DNA from: Rivularia sp. MS3
GTDB lineage: Bacteria; Cyanobacteriota; Cyanobacteriia; Cyanobacteriales; Nostocaceae
NCBI GenBank assembly: GCA_019192545.1
Contig: JAHCMI010000007.1
Coordinates: 1-64,000 of the forward strand
Length of the DNA: 64,000 bases
Direction: 5' to 3'
Shown: one piece after another, positions 37,416 through 46,223 of the stretch
Position numbering within the stretch: position 1 is the stretch's first letter
How the letters are laid out: every line of letters begins with the position of its first letter
Translations under genes and position numbers: made by a program
The notes under the pieces: model-generated
Database searches by the model: none
What the model was told of the DNA's origin: nothing
Seen by the model: the letters and a program-made list of their open reading frames with translations, nothing else

Positions 37416-38285
37416 TAATTTTATCTAATACCATTTTTTGAATAAATTACCTCCTATATTCCTCACCAAATACTCGTTACATAGTTTTTGATAACTACTT
37501 CATTGTACAATTCTTATAGCAATGCTTTGAGGTTTTATTCGGTCGTCTTTGTGGCTCTGAATACAGCGTAATTGTGTTGGAATAAAATAATTAAATCATT
37601 TAGCTCGGTTTATTGCGCTCCAAATATATTCCAGCCTGTTGATAAGTTCATTTGTAAACACACTACACAATTTTTTTATTTACGGCTTGAATAATTATTG
37701 CGCTGAAATTAAACCCCAGTTTTCGTTCAATTAATTTCTTTCAAGCGTCTTACTAGAATCGGTATTAACAATGCTTATCACTCCAAATAATAAATCAATC
37801 TCGTTTGATTTGTAGTTAGCAATTTTAATTTTCAACATTTTTGATTCTTGATAACTTTAACAATCTTTCTATTTAGTAACTAATGAGGAGTAGAAGCGGC
37901 AATCTAGCAATAGGAAGATTATTTTTTCTCGCATTTACAGCAAAAACCTATCGTATTAAAAATTATTTTTGGGTTAAATAGAATAAATATTGAATAAAAC
38001 ACTGTAGCTATTGCTATGAATAAATCTTAAGCATATAAAGGCAGAAAAAATTTTGTGTATAATTACATTAATTTAAAACAGTAAATGCTAAAAATAGTAC
38101 ATAAGCTTTGCTGCGAAATCAGATTAATTAGAAGGAAATACATAGAGTATATGTAACTTATAAATGTAGTCTTAAATTCATACGTAAGCTGATAAGCTTG
38201 CTTTAAAGGTAAAATTTAGTTGCATCTACTGCGTAAATTCAAAAACTTTGCTTCCGAATAACGTATTATTTTATGAGGTGACATA
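37416..38285. other. Long AT-rich non-coding region between parM and Uma2
   Basis: About 870 bp with no supported ORF. It separates divergent parM and the Uma2-MobV pair, so it must hold the rightward promoter, and it is the best place in the window for oriV or oriT. I found no clear iteron family or strong hairpin beyond the phased heptamers at its left end. Confidence 0.4.
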
Positions 38286-38918
38286 ATGTTTGCTGTTGTC
38301 ACGCCCAAAGAAATTCATTTACCCCCTGGAACGGTTTTAAAATTACCCGGTAGTTGGGATGAGTATCAATCCCTATCCGTACAGCTAGGGGACCGTTCTT
38401 CTCCCCGCATCAAATATCGACCCGGAGAAATTATGTTGATGGCACCGCTACCAGAACACGGACGTAAAGCGAGCTTAATTGCTGATGTGGTCAAAGTTTT
38501 GCTCGATTATCTAGAGCAGGAATATGAGTCATTTACTCCAATTACAATGGAGTTATCTTCCATAAGCGGTATTGAGCCGGATTACTGCTTTTATATTGAT
38601 AATTGGATGGCGATCGCCGGAAAAAATAGAATTGATTGGAGTGTTGAACCACCACCGGATTTAGCTATCGAAGTAGACGTAACAAGCTATACGGATATCA
38701 ATGATTATCTACCCTACCGCGTACCGGAAGTTTGGTTATTTAAAAAGAACCAGCTTAAAATTTACGGTTTGGAAGATGATAAATATGTTGAAAAAACTAA
38801 CAGCCGTTATTTCCCAAATATCAATATTTTAGAAATTGTAAACGAATGTTTCCGAATTGCTTACGAGCGAAATACTAGCGCTGCAATTCGAGATTTGAGA
38901 CGCAAATTGGATTCGTAA
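38286..38918 (+). CDS. Uma2 family endonuclease-like protein (DUF820)
   Basis: A 210-aa Uma2-type protein, a family greatly expanded in cyanobacteria, with PD-(D/E)XK fold. The core is visible: GIEPDYCFYIDNW (EPD), then PPPDLAIEVDVTSY (E-x-D, standing in for ExK) and YRVPEVWLFKKNQLKIYGL. The activity of these proteins in the cell is unknown. The ATG follows GAGGTGA at 38275-38281. It is 37 bases upstream of the relaxase gene and probably in the same transcript. Confidence 0.9.
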   Translation: MFAVVTPKEIHLPPGTVLKLPGSWDEYQSLSVQLGDRSSPRIKYRPGEIMLMAPLPEHGRKASLIADVVKVLLDYLEQEYESFTPITMELSSISGIEPDYCFYIDNWMAIAGKNRIDWSVEPPPDLAIEVDVTSYTDINDYLPYRVPEVWLFKKNQLKIYGLEDDKYVEKTNSRYFPNINILEIVNECFRIAYERNTSAAIRDLRRKLDS

Positions 38919-38955
38919 GAAGGTAAAAACTATAAATAAAAAATAATAAAAAGCG

Positions 38956-40623
38956 ATGATACCGCTAGCCGTCTGTAAAATCCAGAAAATCAAAAGCTGG
39001 GGAATGCTCAAAGGCAATGAAGCCCATACTGCAAGAGAAAGAGATACCCCTAATGCAAACTCAGAAGTAACCAATATACGAATTATTGGCGATTCTTCCA
39101 ATCTAGATTTAGCAACTTTAGTAAGACACGCAATCGGTTCGCAAAAAATTCGTTCAAATGCTGTTCTTGCAGTAGAAATGTTGCTCAGTGCAAGTGCTTC
39201 CTATTTCCGTCCCAATGCACTTCAAGAAGCAGGAACTTATGAAAAACAGCGTTTAGACAACTTTGTGGAAGCGTCTGTTGATTGGTTGTATTCTTCTTGG
39301 GAAAACCGAGTAGTTAGAGCAGAGTTACATCTTGATGAAATTACACCTCATATTCACGCTTATATCGTTCCGTTAGACGATAAAGGTAAACTTAACTGTC
39401 GGGGATTGTTTGGTGGAAAAATGAAATTATCCGAATTGCAAGACAGTTTTGGAAGGGCTGTCGAACATTTAGGTATCTCTCGCGGGATTAAAGGTAGCAA
39501 AGCAACTTACACCACGCTCAAAAAATACTATGCTGCGGTAAATCAAGATTCCCAACTTATAAATTTAGAATGCTTTCTTCCGAAAAATAGGGTGTCTGAA
39601 ACAAGCGAAGAGTATCGACAGCGAATAATTCAAATTTTGAATCCAGAGTTTGAAATAATTAATTACCAGCTCAATCAACGTTCTCGCTTGCTCAAGCAAT
39701 TTAACGAGTTAAAACGAACTGCAATACAAAACGAAAAACTTCGCCAAAAATTAGAGTCAGAATTACGAATCCTCAAAACAACTATTGAACGTGAAGAATT
39801 GCCTTTAGGCTTGGTTGCTTATGAATTAGGGATAAATTTAGATAACCAATGGTTGTCCAAAGCCAACGCTATCGACTTAGTGATGCGAGTCAATCAGTGC
39901 AAATTTGATGATGCACTTATCTGGTTACGCGACAAATTCGGAGAGGAGCAGATGCTAGCTGCGGTAACTAATCAAGTAGCTAGTAGAGCTTTAAATATTT
40001 CACATCAATATCCGACAAAAGTATTCGTACCACCAGTACCCGATAAAAGTCTTTGGAAAGAAGTTGAGAAATATTTCCAAAACCATTACTGTATTCCCCA
40101 CAAATTGACACAAACACTTAATCAGCGTGGTTTGCTATATGCAGATAGTAATAGTAACGCCGTATTTTTGGCACGAAATCTTTCTTTTGAAACTACCGGA
40201 GCTTATCTATGCTCATTGAAAAATACCGCGAATGCTTTTAGTTTATATCCTGGAAGTAAACGTTCTGGTGGTTGGTTTCATCTGAGTATGGGAAGAAGCT
40301 CTGATAATCCTGTAACAGCAGCAATGTTAACTGCTTCGCCAATTGAATCGTTATCTCTAGCGATATTAAACGCTCCTCATACAGACAGAACTCTTTATTT
40401 ATCCATTGACCAAATTTATTCAAATAGTCTTCTAGAACAGCACATCCCTATACCTGTGCAATTTCTACAAAATGTACCGAATGTAGTTATTACTATCCCC
40501 AATAAAAATGTAGCAGCCATTCAAAAGCTTTTACCTCATTCAACCAAATTACAGCCAAGAACTACTTGGAATAAAGAATTACAACAACGTCTAGGAGTTA
40601 AAAACTATGCCACGTTGGAATAG
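38956..40623 (+). CDS. mobV: MobV-type relaxase with C-terminal TOPRIM-like domain
   Basis: A 555-aa mobilisation relaxase that nicks and attaches to oriT DNA. The HUH motif ELHLDEITPHIHAYIVPLDD (H-x-D-E-x-T-P-H-x-H) is at about residues 124-143, and the N-terminus MIPLAVCKIQKIKSWGMLKG with AHTARERDTPNANSE matches Mob_Pre motif I. The linker is coiled (residues 230-280). The C-terminal half (YFQNHYCIPHKLTQTLNQRG, then ESLSLAIL and TLYLSIDQI) looks like DUF3991/TOPRIM, common in cyanobacterial MobV. The stop at 40623 is directly followed by the IsrB-like element. Confidence 0.92.
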   Translation: MIPLAVCKIQKIKSWGMLKGNEAHTARERDTPNANSEVTNIRIIGDSSNLDLATLVRHAIGSQKIRSNAVLAVEMLLSASASYFRPNALQEAGTYEKQRLDNFVEASVDWLYSSWENRVVRAELHLDEITPHIHAYIVPLDDKGKLNCRGLFGGKMKLSELQDSFGRAVEHLGISRGIKGSKATYTTLKKYYAAVNQDSQLINLECFLPKNRVSETSEEYRQRIIQILNPEFEIINYQLNQRSRLLKQFNELKRTAIQNEKLRQKLESELRILKTTIEREELPLGLVAYELGINLDNQWLSKANAIDLVMRVNQCKFDDALIWLRDKFGEEQMLAAVTNQVASRALNISHQYPTKVFVPPVPDKSLWKEVEKYFQNHYCIPHKLTQTLNQRGLLYADSNSNAVFLARNLSFETTGAYLCSLKNTANAFSLYPGSKRSGGWFHLSMGRSSDNPVTAAMLTASPIESLSLAILNAPHTDRTLYLSIDQIYSNSLLEQHIPIPVQFLQNVPNVVITIPNKNVAAIQKLLPHSTKLQPRTTWNKELQQRLGVKNYATLE

Positions 40624-40637
40624 AGAGCGCATTCACT

Positions 40638-40844
40638 GACCCCGGACTAAAGTCACGGGGATTGTAAAGAGCAAACTTTACGTAGCAGTGCAATAGCCCA
40701 AGAGACTAATCCTGATACGCACCTCCAAGTGCTTCTCCAGCTTGGATTATTTGCAAGGTTATTTGTTTAGCCGTTGGGTAGAGCCAAGACATTTTGGATT
40801 AGTTGGGCGAGGAGACTAATTACTTAGACTCGGAGGGTTATACC
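40638..40844 (+). ncRNA. Candidate omega-RNA (HEARO-like) of the IsrB-like element
   Basis: About 200 non-coding bases directly upstream of the RRXRR/RuvC gene, as expected for omega-RNA of IscB/IsrB systems. It starts with a stem CCCCG/CGGGG around GACTAAAGT (40640-40660), then GTAAAGAGCAAACTTTAC (40664-40681), and further short stems. The guide would come from the sequence just left, that is the end of mobV. I have not folded it by computer. Confidence 0.55.
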
Positions 40845-41048
40845 ATGCAACGAGTACCAGTTATTAATAAAGAGGGATACCCCCTGATGCCAACAAAACC
40901 AAGTAGGGCGAGGCGTTGGCTAAAAAGCGGTAAAGCTGTTATCTGGAAAAACAAGCTTAATGTGTTCGCAATCCAATTAACAGTAGATGCTGCCAAAGGC
41001 GATACACAGCCCTTAGTGGTTGGTATCGACCCCGGTAAGCTATATACC
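40845..41048 (+). CDS. IsrB-like RNA-guided nuclease, exon 1 (RRXRR and RuvC-I)
   Basis: Exon 1 begins at ATG 40845, with CGGAGGG at 40831-40837 as ribosome site. It encodes the RRXRR/PLMP domain (INKEGYPLMPTKPSRARRWL, then KSGKAVIWK) and RuvC-I as LVVGIDPGK, and stops being colinear after ACC at 41048, where GTGCG opens a group II intron. Joined to 43565, the frame reads GIDPGKLYTGIAIQS, matching IscB/IsrB proteins. Such proteins are transposon-encoded ancestors of Cas9 that use omega-RNA. Without splicing, translation stops at 41066. Confidence 0.82.
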
Positions 41049-43564
41049 GTGCGATTCGTTGGCTAGAGATTATGAGATGAAATGCCCATAAGGGATTAGC
41101 CGCTTGGGAAAGGAAAGAACATATGTTCTTATCAGAACCTTGACAACTTAACAACCATGAGGGTGCAAGTCCCTCCCTGTAGGTACAACGGTGACGACAC
41201 ACAGCGCCCTTTATAAAGGGAGTTTCCCTACCCCGGAGACTAGCTATCAATGGAGGTAAAGCGGGAGTGAAAGCGATAATTAGCTGGAAATCCGATTCGG
41301 TTATATCGCAAGTTAGAGCTTATGGGTAGTAATCGTCAAAAAAGACGACATATCGAATGGTGCGTTTGAATCATCGTCAGCTTAAACCAGCAAAAACGGA
41401 TTGATTAGCTGGAGACAAAATGTCAAAGGATAGAGGGTTAGCAGCCAGTAAACTGACTAACAAGTACCCCCACTAAACCCGGTGAACCAGTACCAGCCCT
41501 AAAAGTTCAAAGAAAGGTTTAACCAAAAGCGTTAAACAAATGGTTGTTAGGAACGAAGTAACCCATCTCTCGGTTCTCATATGGTCGATTATGAGTAGGT
41601 GCTAACCATATACCAGTTTTGGGAAGGATTGAATCAGAAGCAAACGCCTGGAGTAATGTCCAGGACAAGCTGACGGATTCACGATTAAGTGGATAAGTAA
41701 AGTTGTAAGTAGTAATAAATATGTCTAATACACGAGAAAACTCGATGGTAGAATGGAAGAACATCAACTGGCGTAAAGTTGAGAGAGTAGTCTTCAAGTT
41801 ACAAAAACGAATTTACAGAGCTTCTGAACGTGGTGACGTTAAAACTGTCCGCAAACTCCAAAAGACTCTGATGAAGTCTTGGTATGCAAAGCTACTAGCC
41901 GTTAGAAAGGTAACTCAGGACAATAAAGGACGGAAAACTGCTGGAATTGATGGGAAGAAATCTTATACACCCCGGCAAAGACTCCAACTTGTTAATGAAC
42001 TGAGGCTAAGTTCAAAGGCGAAACCGACAAGAAGGGTATGGATACCTAAACCCGGAAAATCGGAAAAAAGACCTTTAGGCATTCCTACTATCTACGATAG
42101 AGCTTTACAAACAAGCGTAAAAATGGCTTTGGAGCCAGAATGGGAAGCTAAGTTTGAACCAAATAGCTATGGTTTTCGTCCCGGACGCTCATGCCATGAT
42201 GCTATCGAAGCAATTTACACTGCGGTTAATCAGAAGTCAAAATACGTTCTGGATGCCGATATCGCAGGATGCTTTGATAACATCAATCATGAAGCACTAA
42301 TGAGAAAAGTCAATACTTTTCCAACATTACAACGACAAATCAATGCATGGTTGAGAGCAGGAGTTATAGATTGGAGTGGATACGCCAATCGAGCTAAAGG
42401 CTTCAGTGAAACAAACAAAGGCACACCACAGGGAGGCACTCTAAGCCCTCTATTAGCAAATATCGCACTACATGGAATGGAAAACCGAGTTAAACAATTC
42501 GCTGATACTCTCCCCACCAGAAACGGTTTTGGTAAAAGAGATAATAGGAAAAGTTTGACTTTAATTAGGTACGCTGACGACTTTGTGGTCATTCACGAAA
42601 ACCTAGAAGTTATCCAAAAATGTAAGGCAATTGTCGCTGACTGGCTCAAAGACATCGGATTAGAACTTAAACCAAGCAAAACCAAGATATCACATACACT
42701 CATTGTTCAAGAAGGAAATAGTGGTTTTGATTTCTTAGGTTTCAACATTAGGCAATATCAAGTCGGGAAACACAATTCCGGCAAACGGTCAAATGGTGAA
42801 AAACTTGGTTTCAAGACTATCATCAAACCCAGCGCCAAAAGTATTCAAAACCATTATCGTAACATTGCGAGCATAATCGACCAACACTCCAATGCTCCTC
42901 AAGCAGCATTAATTTCCCGGCTTAATCCGGTAATAAGAGGTTGGGCGAATTACTTCTCTACAGTATGTAGTCAAGAAAAGTACTCGCTGTTAGATAATTT
43001 AATGTGGAAGAAACTGTGGGCTTGGGCAAAATATCGTTGTCCTGGAACAGGAAGAAGAAAGATTGTCAACAAATATTGGGGGACAATCGAAGGAGATAAT
43101 TGGGTCTTTTTGTGTAAACAAGATAAATATATTTTGTCATTAGAGAAGTATTCCAAAACGGAAATACAACGACACATTAAAGTGAAAGATATCTCCTCTC
43201 CTTACAACGGAAACACAATATTTTGGAGTACTAGAAGAGGTCGTAGTCCTGAAATGCCAGCAAAAATCACTAGATTATTGAAGGCACAAAAAGGAAAATG
43301 TAATCACTGCGGATTGTACTTCCGAGAAGAAGACGAAATGGAAGTTGACCATATTATCCCGAAGAAAAAAGGAGGTTCCAACAAAAAGGATAATCTGCAA
43401 CTTCTACATAAGCACTGCCACGATACCAAAACCGCTAATGACGGTTCTTTGGATAGAAGTACCCATGACAAAGGGCTACCTAATCGAGGAGCGGAATGAG
43501 GGGAAACTTTCACGTTCCGTTTTGTAGGAGAGTTGAGGTTGGTGACAACCTCTTCGACTCCATC
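41049..43564 (+). mobile_element. Group II intron inserted in IsrB-like gene
   Basis: The 5' end GTGCGATTC (41049) fits the GUGYG rule. The 5' ribozyme part spans to about 41720. The reverse transcriptase ORF follows, and domain V lies at 43489-43523 (GAGCGGAATGAG, GGGAAAC, TTTCACGTTCCG), with the ORF stop inside it. Domain VI, GGAGAGTTGAGG paired with CCTCTTCGACTCC, follows. I place the 3' end at 43564 because this restores the host frame; the precise base is uncertain by one. Confidence 0.85.
41721..43499 (+). CDS. ltrA: Group II intron reverse transcriptase/maturase with HNH domain
   Basis: A 592-aa intron-encoded protein. RT motifs are complete: RRVWIPKPGKSEKRPLGIPT, SYGFRPGRSCHDAI, YVLDADIAGCFDNI, GTPQGGTLSPLLANI, and the catalytic LIRYADDFVVI near residue 290. 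The maturase (X) domain follows (FDFLGFNIRQY, then LNPVIRGWANYFSTV). The C-terminal endonuclease is HNH-type: CNHCG, EVDHIIPKKKGGSNKKDNLQ, LLHKHCHDTKT. All domains are intact, so retrohoming should be possible. The last codons lie in domain V of the intron RNA. Confidence 0.95.
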   Translation: MSNTRENSMVEWKNINWRKVERVVFKLQKRIYRASERGDVKTVRKLQKTLMKSWYAKLLAVRKVTQDNKGRKTAGIDGKKSYTPRQRLQLVNELRLSSKAKPTRRVWIPKPGKSEKRPLGIPTIYDRALQTSVKMALEPEWEAKFEPNSYGFRPGRSCHDAIEAIYTAVNQKSKYVLDADIAGCFDNINHEALMRKVNTFPTLQRQINAWLRAGVIDWSGYANRAKGFSETNKGTPQGGTLSPLLANIALHGMENRVKQFADTLPTRNGFGKRDNRKSLTLIRYADDFVVIHENLEVIQKCKAIVADWLKDIGLELKPSKTKISHTLIVQEGNSGFDFLGFNIRQYQVGKHNSGKRSNGEKLGFKTIIKPSAKSIQNHYRNIASIIDQHSNAPQAALISRLNPVIRGWANYFSTVCSQEKYSLLDNLMWKKLWAWAKYRCPGTGRRKIVNKYWGTIEGDNWVFLCKQDKYILSLEKYSKTEIQRHIKVKDISSPYNGNTIFWSTRRGRSPEMPAKITRLLKAQKGKCNHCGLYFREEDEMEVDHIIPKKKGGSNKKDNLQLLHKHCHDTKTANDGSLDRSTHDKGLPNRGAE

Positions 43565-44434
43565 GGGATAGCAATTCAATCTAGAAATTGTACCCACTGG
43601 TTGGGGCATCTTTACTTACCTTTTCAAAAAATAAAAGACAGGATGGAGCAGCGTCGCATGATGCGACGAGGAAGAAGAGGTAGACGGATTAACCGCAAAG
43701 TTCCTTTCTGCCAACGCGCACACCGTCAAGCACGTTTTGATAATCGTCGTCAGTGCAAAATACCGCCATCAATCAAGGCTAACCGCAATCTTGAATACCG
43801 TGTACTTGAGGTGTTAAGCAATATTTTCCCGCTACTGGAAGTTGTCATAGAAACAATTAAAGCACGGGGAGATAAAGCATTTAGTCCTGTAATGGTTGCT
43901 CAAAAATGGCAGCTTAATCGACTCAGTAAAGATTACATGGTGCAGGTTAAAGAAGGTTGGGAAACTGCACAACTGAGAACTCTGCTAGGACTTAAAAAGC
44001 AGAAAACCAATAAATCAGACGCGGTAATTGAAACTCACGCGGTTGATGGTATTGCCCTTGCCTGTAGCGAGTTCGTTAAGTATCAAATAACCAGTCTTAA
44101 CTCTAGAGCCTGGGTTGGTGAAGTCAATATTACGCCATGTCCATTAACTGTTATTCGCCGTCCGCCAATATCTCGTAGACAGTTACATTTAATGGTTCCC
44201 AGCATTGGCAATAAACGCCGTAAATATGGCGGTACAGTTACCCGTCACGGCTTGAGAAAAGGTGACTTTGTAGAGGCTACACTTGGCAAGAAAACTGTTA
44301 GAGGTTGGGTAAGCGGTGATACCAAAACACAAGTTTCTGTATCTGATGCTAACTGGAAGCGGTTAGGACAGTTCAGTAAAAACAAAGTTCGGTTAATTCA
44401 ACGTTCAATCGGCTTAATAGCCACGCAGCAATAA
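43565..44434 (+). CDS. IsrB-like RNA-guided nuclease, exon 2 (bridge helix, RuvC-II/III)
   Basis: Exon 2 continues GIAIQSRNCTHWLG. An arginine-rich bridge helix (RRMMRRGRRGRRINRK) follows, then RuvC-II with the glutamate in LLEVVIETI and RuvC-III in DAVIETHAVDGIALA (H and D). Only about 70 residues separate them and contain no HNH signature, so this resembles IsrB rather than IscB. The C-terminal domain (PPISRRQLHLMVPSIGNKRR, then GTVTRHGLRKGDFVEA) matches the PLMP/TAM-binding region. The joined protein is about 357 aa, typical for IsrB. IsrB nicks rather than cuts DNA in characterised cases. No tnpA is present, so the element depends on outside transposase. Confidence 0.8.
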   Translation, partial: GIAIQSRNCTHWLGHLYLPFQKIKDRMEQRRMMRRGRRGRRINRKVPFCQRAHRQARFDNRRQCKIPPSIKANRNLEYRVLEVLSNIFPLLEVVIETIKARGDKAFSPVMVAQKWQLNRLSKDYMVQVKEGWETAQLRTLLGLKKQKTNKSDAVIETHAVDGIALACSEFVKYQITSLNSRAWVGEVNITPCPLTVIRRPPISRRQLHLMVPSIGNKRRKYGGTVTRHGLRKGDFVEATLGKKTVRGWVSGDTKTQVSVSDANWKRLGQFSKNKVRLIQRSIGLIATQQ

Positions 44435-44456
44435 ATTACTGCGTGGCGTTTTTCCT

Positions 44457-44482
44457 CCCAGGTTTACAAAACCTGGGTTTCC
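44457..44482 (+). terminator. Right-end hairpin of IsrB-like element
   Basis: CCCAGGTTTACAAAACCTGGG at 44459-44479 forms an 8-bp stem followed by TTTCC. Such hairpins mark the right end of IS200/IS605-type elements and could also stop transcription. The element would then span about 40.63-44.5 kb including the intron. Confidence 0.55.
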
Positions 44483-44501
44483 AAACTACCGCGAGGTTTT
44501 T

Positions 44502-44768
44502 ATGAATGAAATACCGCCATTTCAACAAAATCAAAATAAAAAACATCAAGCTAATTGCAAGAATGCACAAAAATCTTTTCAAACAGCAATTTCTCTTGAT
44601 TCTGAAATCGCTTTAGGCTATGAAGGGCGAGGTATGAGTCTAATTTGTCAGAAAAATATAGCGGAAGGTAAAAAATCTCTTCGCCATGCTAAAACCCTTT
44701 ATTTACAGCAAGGTAAAAAGCAAGAAGCTAAAAATATAGATTTAATTTTGAAATATACGAATAATTAA
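44502..44768 (+). CDS. Small TPR-like protein
   Basis: An 88-aa protein. KNAQKSFQTAISLDSEIALG then YEGRGMSLICQKNIAEGKKS reads as one or two tetratricopeptide-like helical repeats. It could be a relic of a larger TPR protein or a stand-alone helical adaptor. It lies right after the IsrB-like element and before a very strong terminator. Confidence 0.5.
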   Translation: MNEIPPFQQNQNKKHQANCKNAQKSFQTAISLDSEIALGYEGRGMSLICQKNIAEGKKSLRHAKTLYLQQGKKQEAKNIDLILKYTNN

Positions 44769-44783
44769 GGTTTTACTATGATA

Positions 44784-44835
44784 ACGGTCAGTAGCTATTG
44801 ATTATTGAATAGCTATTGACCGTGGTTTTAATTTT
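44784..44835 (+). terminator. Strong hairpin terminator
   Basis: ACGGTCAGTAGCTATT at 44784-44799 pairs with AATAGCTATTGACCGT at 44808-44823 with one mismatch, followed by GGTTTTAATTTTT. It ends the rightward transcript that starts at Uma2. Confidence 0.8.
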
Positions 44836-45184
44836 TATCACATCAAACTTGTGTCAAAATAGGTCAAAAAATATTTATTTTACAAGTAAAAATATAGATA
44901 ATAAATCGAAATATAGTATTTAAATTTTTGTGTAGTATTAGTTTATTCATATTAACTTAAGCTACAGTTAAGTCAGCGTTTAATAGCTTATCAAAAGCTA
45001 ATTATTTATGGTTGGTACTGCTCCCAACGATAAATATAAAATCAACAAAATTTGAAATAATATAAACGGGTGTATCTACTAAAAACAGGGAGAGAAAATA
45101 ACAATCTAGTTATTATACTAGGCTGTGGAAACGATTAGATGGAAGAACACTAGAAGTATTTGTTCTCATTAATTCTCACAAATT
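44836..45184. other. AT-rich intergenic region
   Basis: This stretch of about 350 bp holds no supported gene. It should contain the promoter of the 45185 gene. TAAGCTACAGTTAAGTCAGC and nearby bases show no clear sigma-70 pair that I can defend. Confidence 0.35.
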
Positions 45185-46024
45185 ATGAATCTATCTAATA
45201 CTCTTAAACCAGTAGAAACTAACCGTTCGCAAAGAATTGTTTATCCAAATAGTAATTTAAAAATACCAAACACTACTTTATCTAGGTGGCGATGGAGACA
45301 TCATTATTGGGCGACTTATCGACTTCCAGATGGTACGAAAGTAATGAGCGCTCGTCAAACGGCACGATTAGTTGGACAATTACAAGGGGATGTTATAGAT
45401 TTTGTGCAATCCAATAATTTAGAAACAATAGATGTCAGAATTCCTTCAAAAGTTGTGATTAATGCAGTAACTTTACCTGCAATCGCAACTTATTTACGGC
45501 ATCTTCTCGAAGCAGGTAAATTAAAGCATCATCGATTATCTTTATGTCGTGAAGAATGGGAAGATTTTATAGAGGGATTAAATTTTAAATCACAGAAAGA
45601 CTTTGTTTTACCAAATCCCTGCTTTTTTAAAAGTAGTTCTTTAGTAAAAAGAGCAAATCCAATTCAAATTCAACTTGATGATGAGATTAATTTGGAAGTT
45701 TTGGTGTTAGCAACTGGAGAATATCAGATTTCATATGCACAGGGATTGAAGTGTATTGAAATGAATTATGACTGGTTGATGGACAATTCACCTAAAAAAG
45801 CCAGAATGCTTTCTAAAATGAAGATATCTCACCAAGCTATCGAATGTCGATTTATTACCGAACTTGGAGTAGTACAAGTGCATACTTTTAGTTGTAATGA
45901 TTGGCTCAGAATATGGGAATATTTTGCAAAGAAGAACAATAAAACTGCTATTAAGGTTTTGAAAGCTTGTGCGGAAGAGAATATTCCGACGAGGGTTGAG
46001 AAGGTTCTGTTTAGTGGTTTTTAA
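45185..46024 (+). CDS. Hypothetical protein of plasmid type
   Basis: A 279-aa protein of unknown function. The N-terminal part has RWRWRHHYWATYRLPDGTKV followed by MSARQTARLVGQLQGDVIDF, which may be a DNA-binding helical segment; the rest mixes helices and strands without a known motif. It stands alone between two hairpin regions. Basic and tryptophan-rich N-terminal stretches suggest nucleic acid contact, but I assign no function. Confidence 0.5.
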   Translation: MNLSNTLKPVETNRSQRIVYPNSNLKIPNTTLSRWRWRHHYWATYRLPDGTKVMSARQTARLVGQLQGDVIDFVQSNNLETIDVRIPSKVVINAVTLPAIATYLRHLLEAGKLKHHRLSLCREEWEDFIEGLNFKSQKDFVLPNPCFFKSSSLVKRANPIQIQLDDEINLEVLVLATGEYQISYAQGLKCIEMNYDWLMDNSPKKARMLSKMKISHQAIECRFITELGVVQVHTFSCNDWLRIWEYFAKKNNKTAIKVLKACAEENIPTRVEKVLFSGF

Positions 46025-46125
46025 TGTTTTGTTTTTCAGAGACAAAATATCAGCCACATTATTTTGACGATAATTCATGCACCGAAAATATTTACATGAT
46101 TCAAAAATTTGCGTAAATCAACTTA

Positions 46126-46176
46126 TTAGATAATAATGTCGTCGAACTGTGTAACGTGAATTGCTTGCATTGTCAT
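46126..46176 (-). pseudogene. Possible start of a lost quinone-oxidoreductase-like gene
   Basis: After GGAGG on the minus strand, an ATG at 46176 opens a 16-codon frame MTMQAIHVTQFDDIII. It resembles the first residues of zinc-dependent quinone reductases. The rest is missing. It could be a remnant at a deletion edge, or chance. Confidence 0.3.
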
Positions 46177-46223
46177 CTTTATTCCTCCATTTATTACAAA
46201 TACAATCTCAATAATTTAATTAA

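Noticed and set aside
37416-38285. Origin of replication in the long non-coding region
   Set aside because: No iterons, DnaA-box cluster or replication gene could be pointed out, so I only note it as a possible place.
41519-41797. Leftward 92-aa ORF at the 5' part of the group II intron
   Set aside because: The region is structured ribozyme RNA and the ORF is antisense to it.
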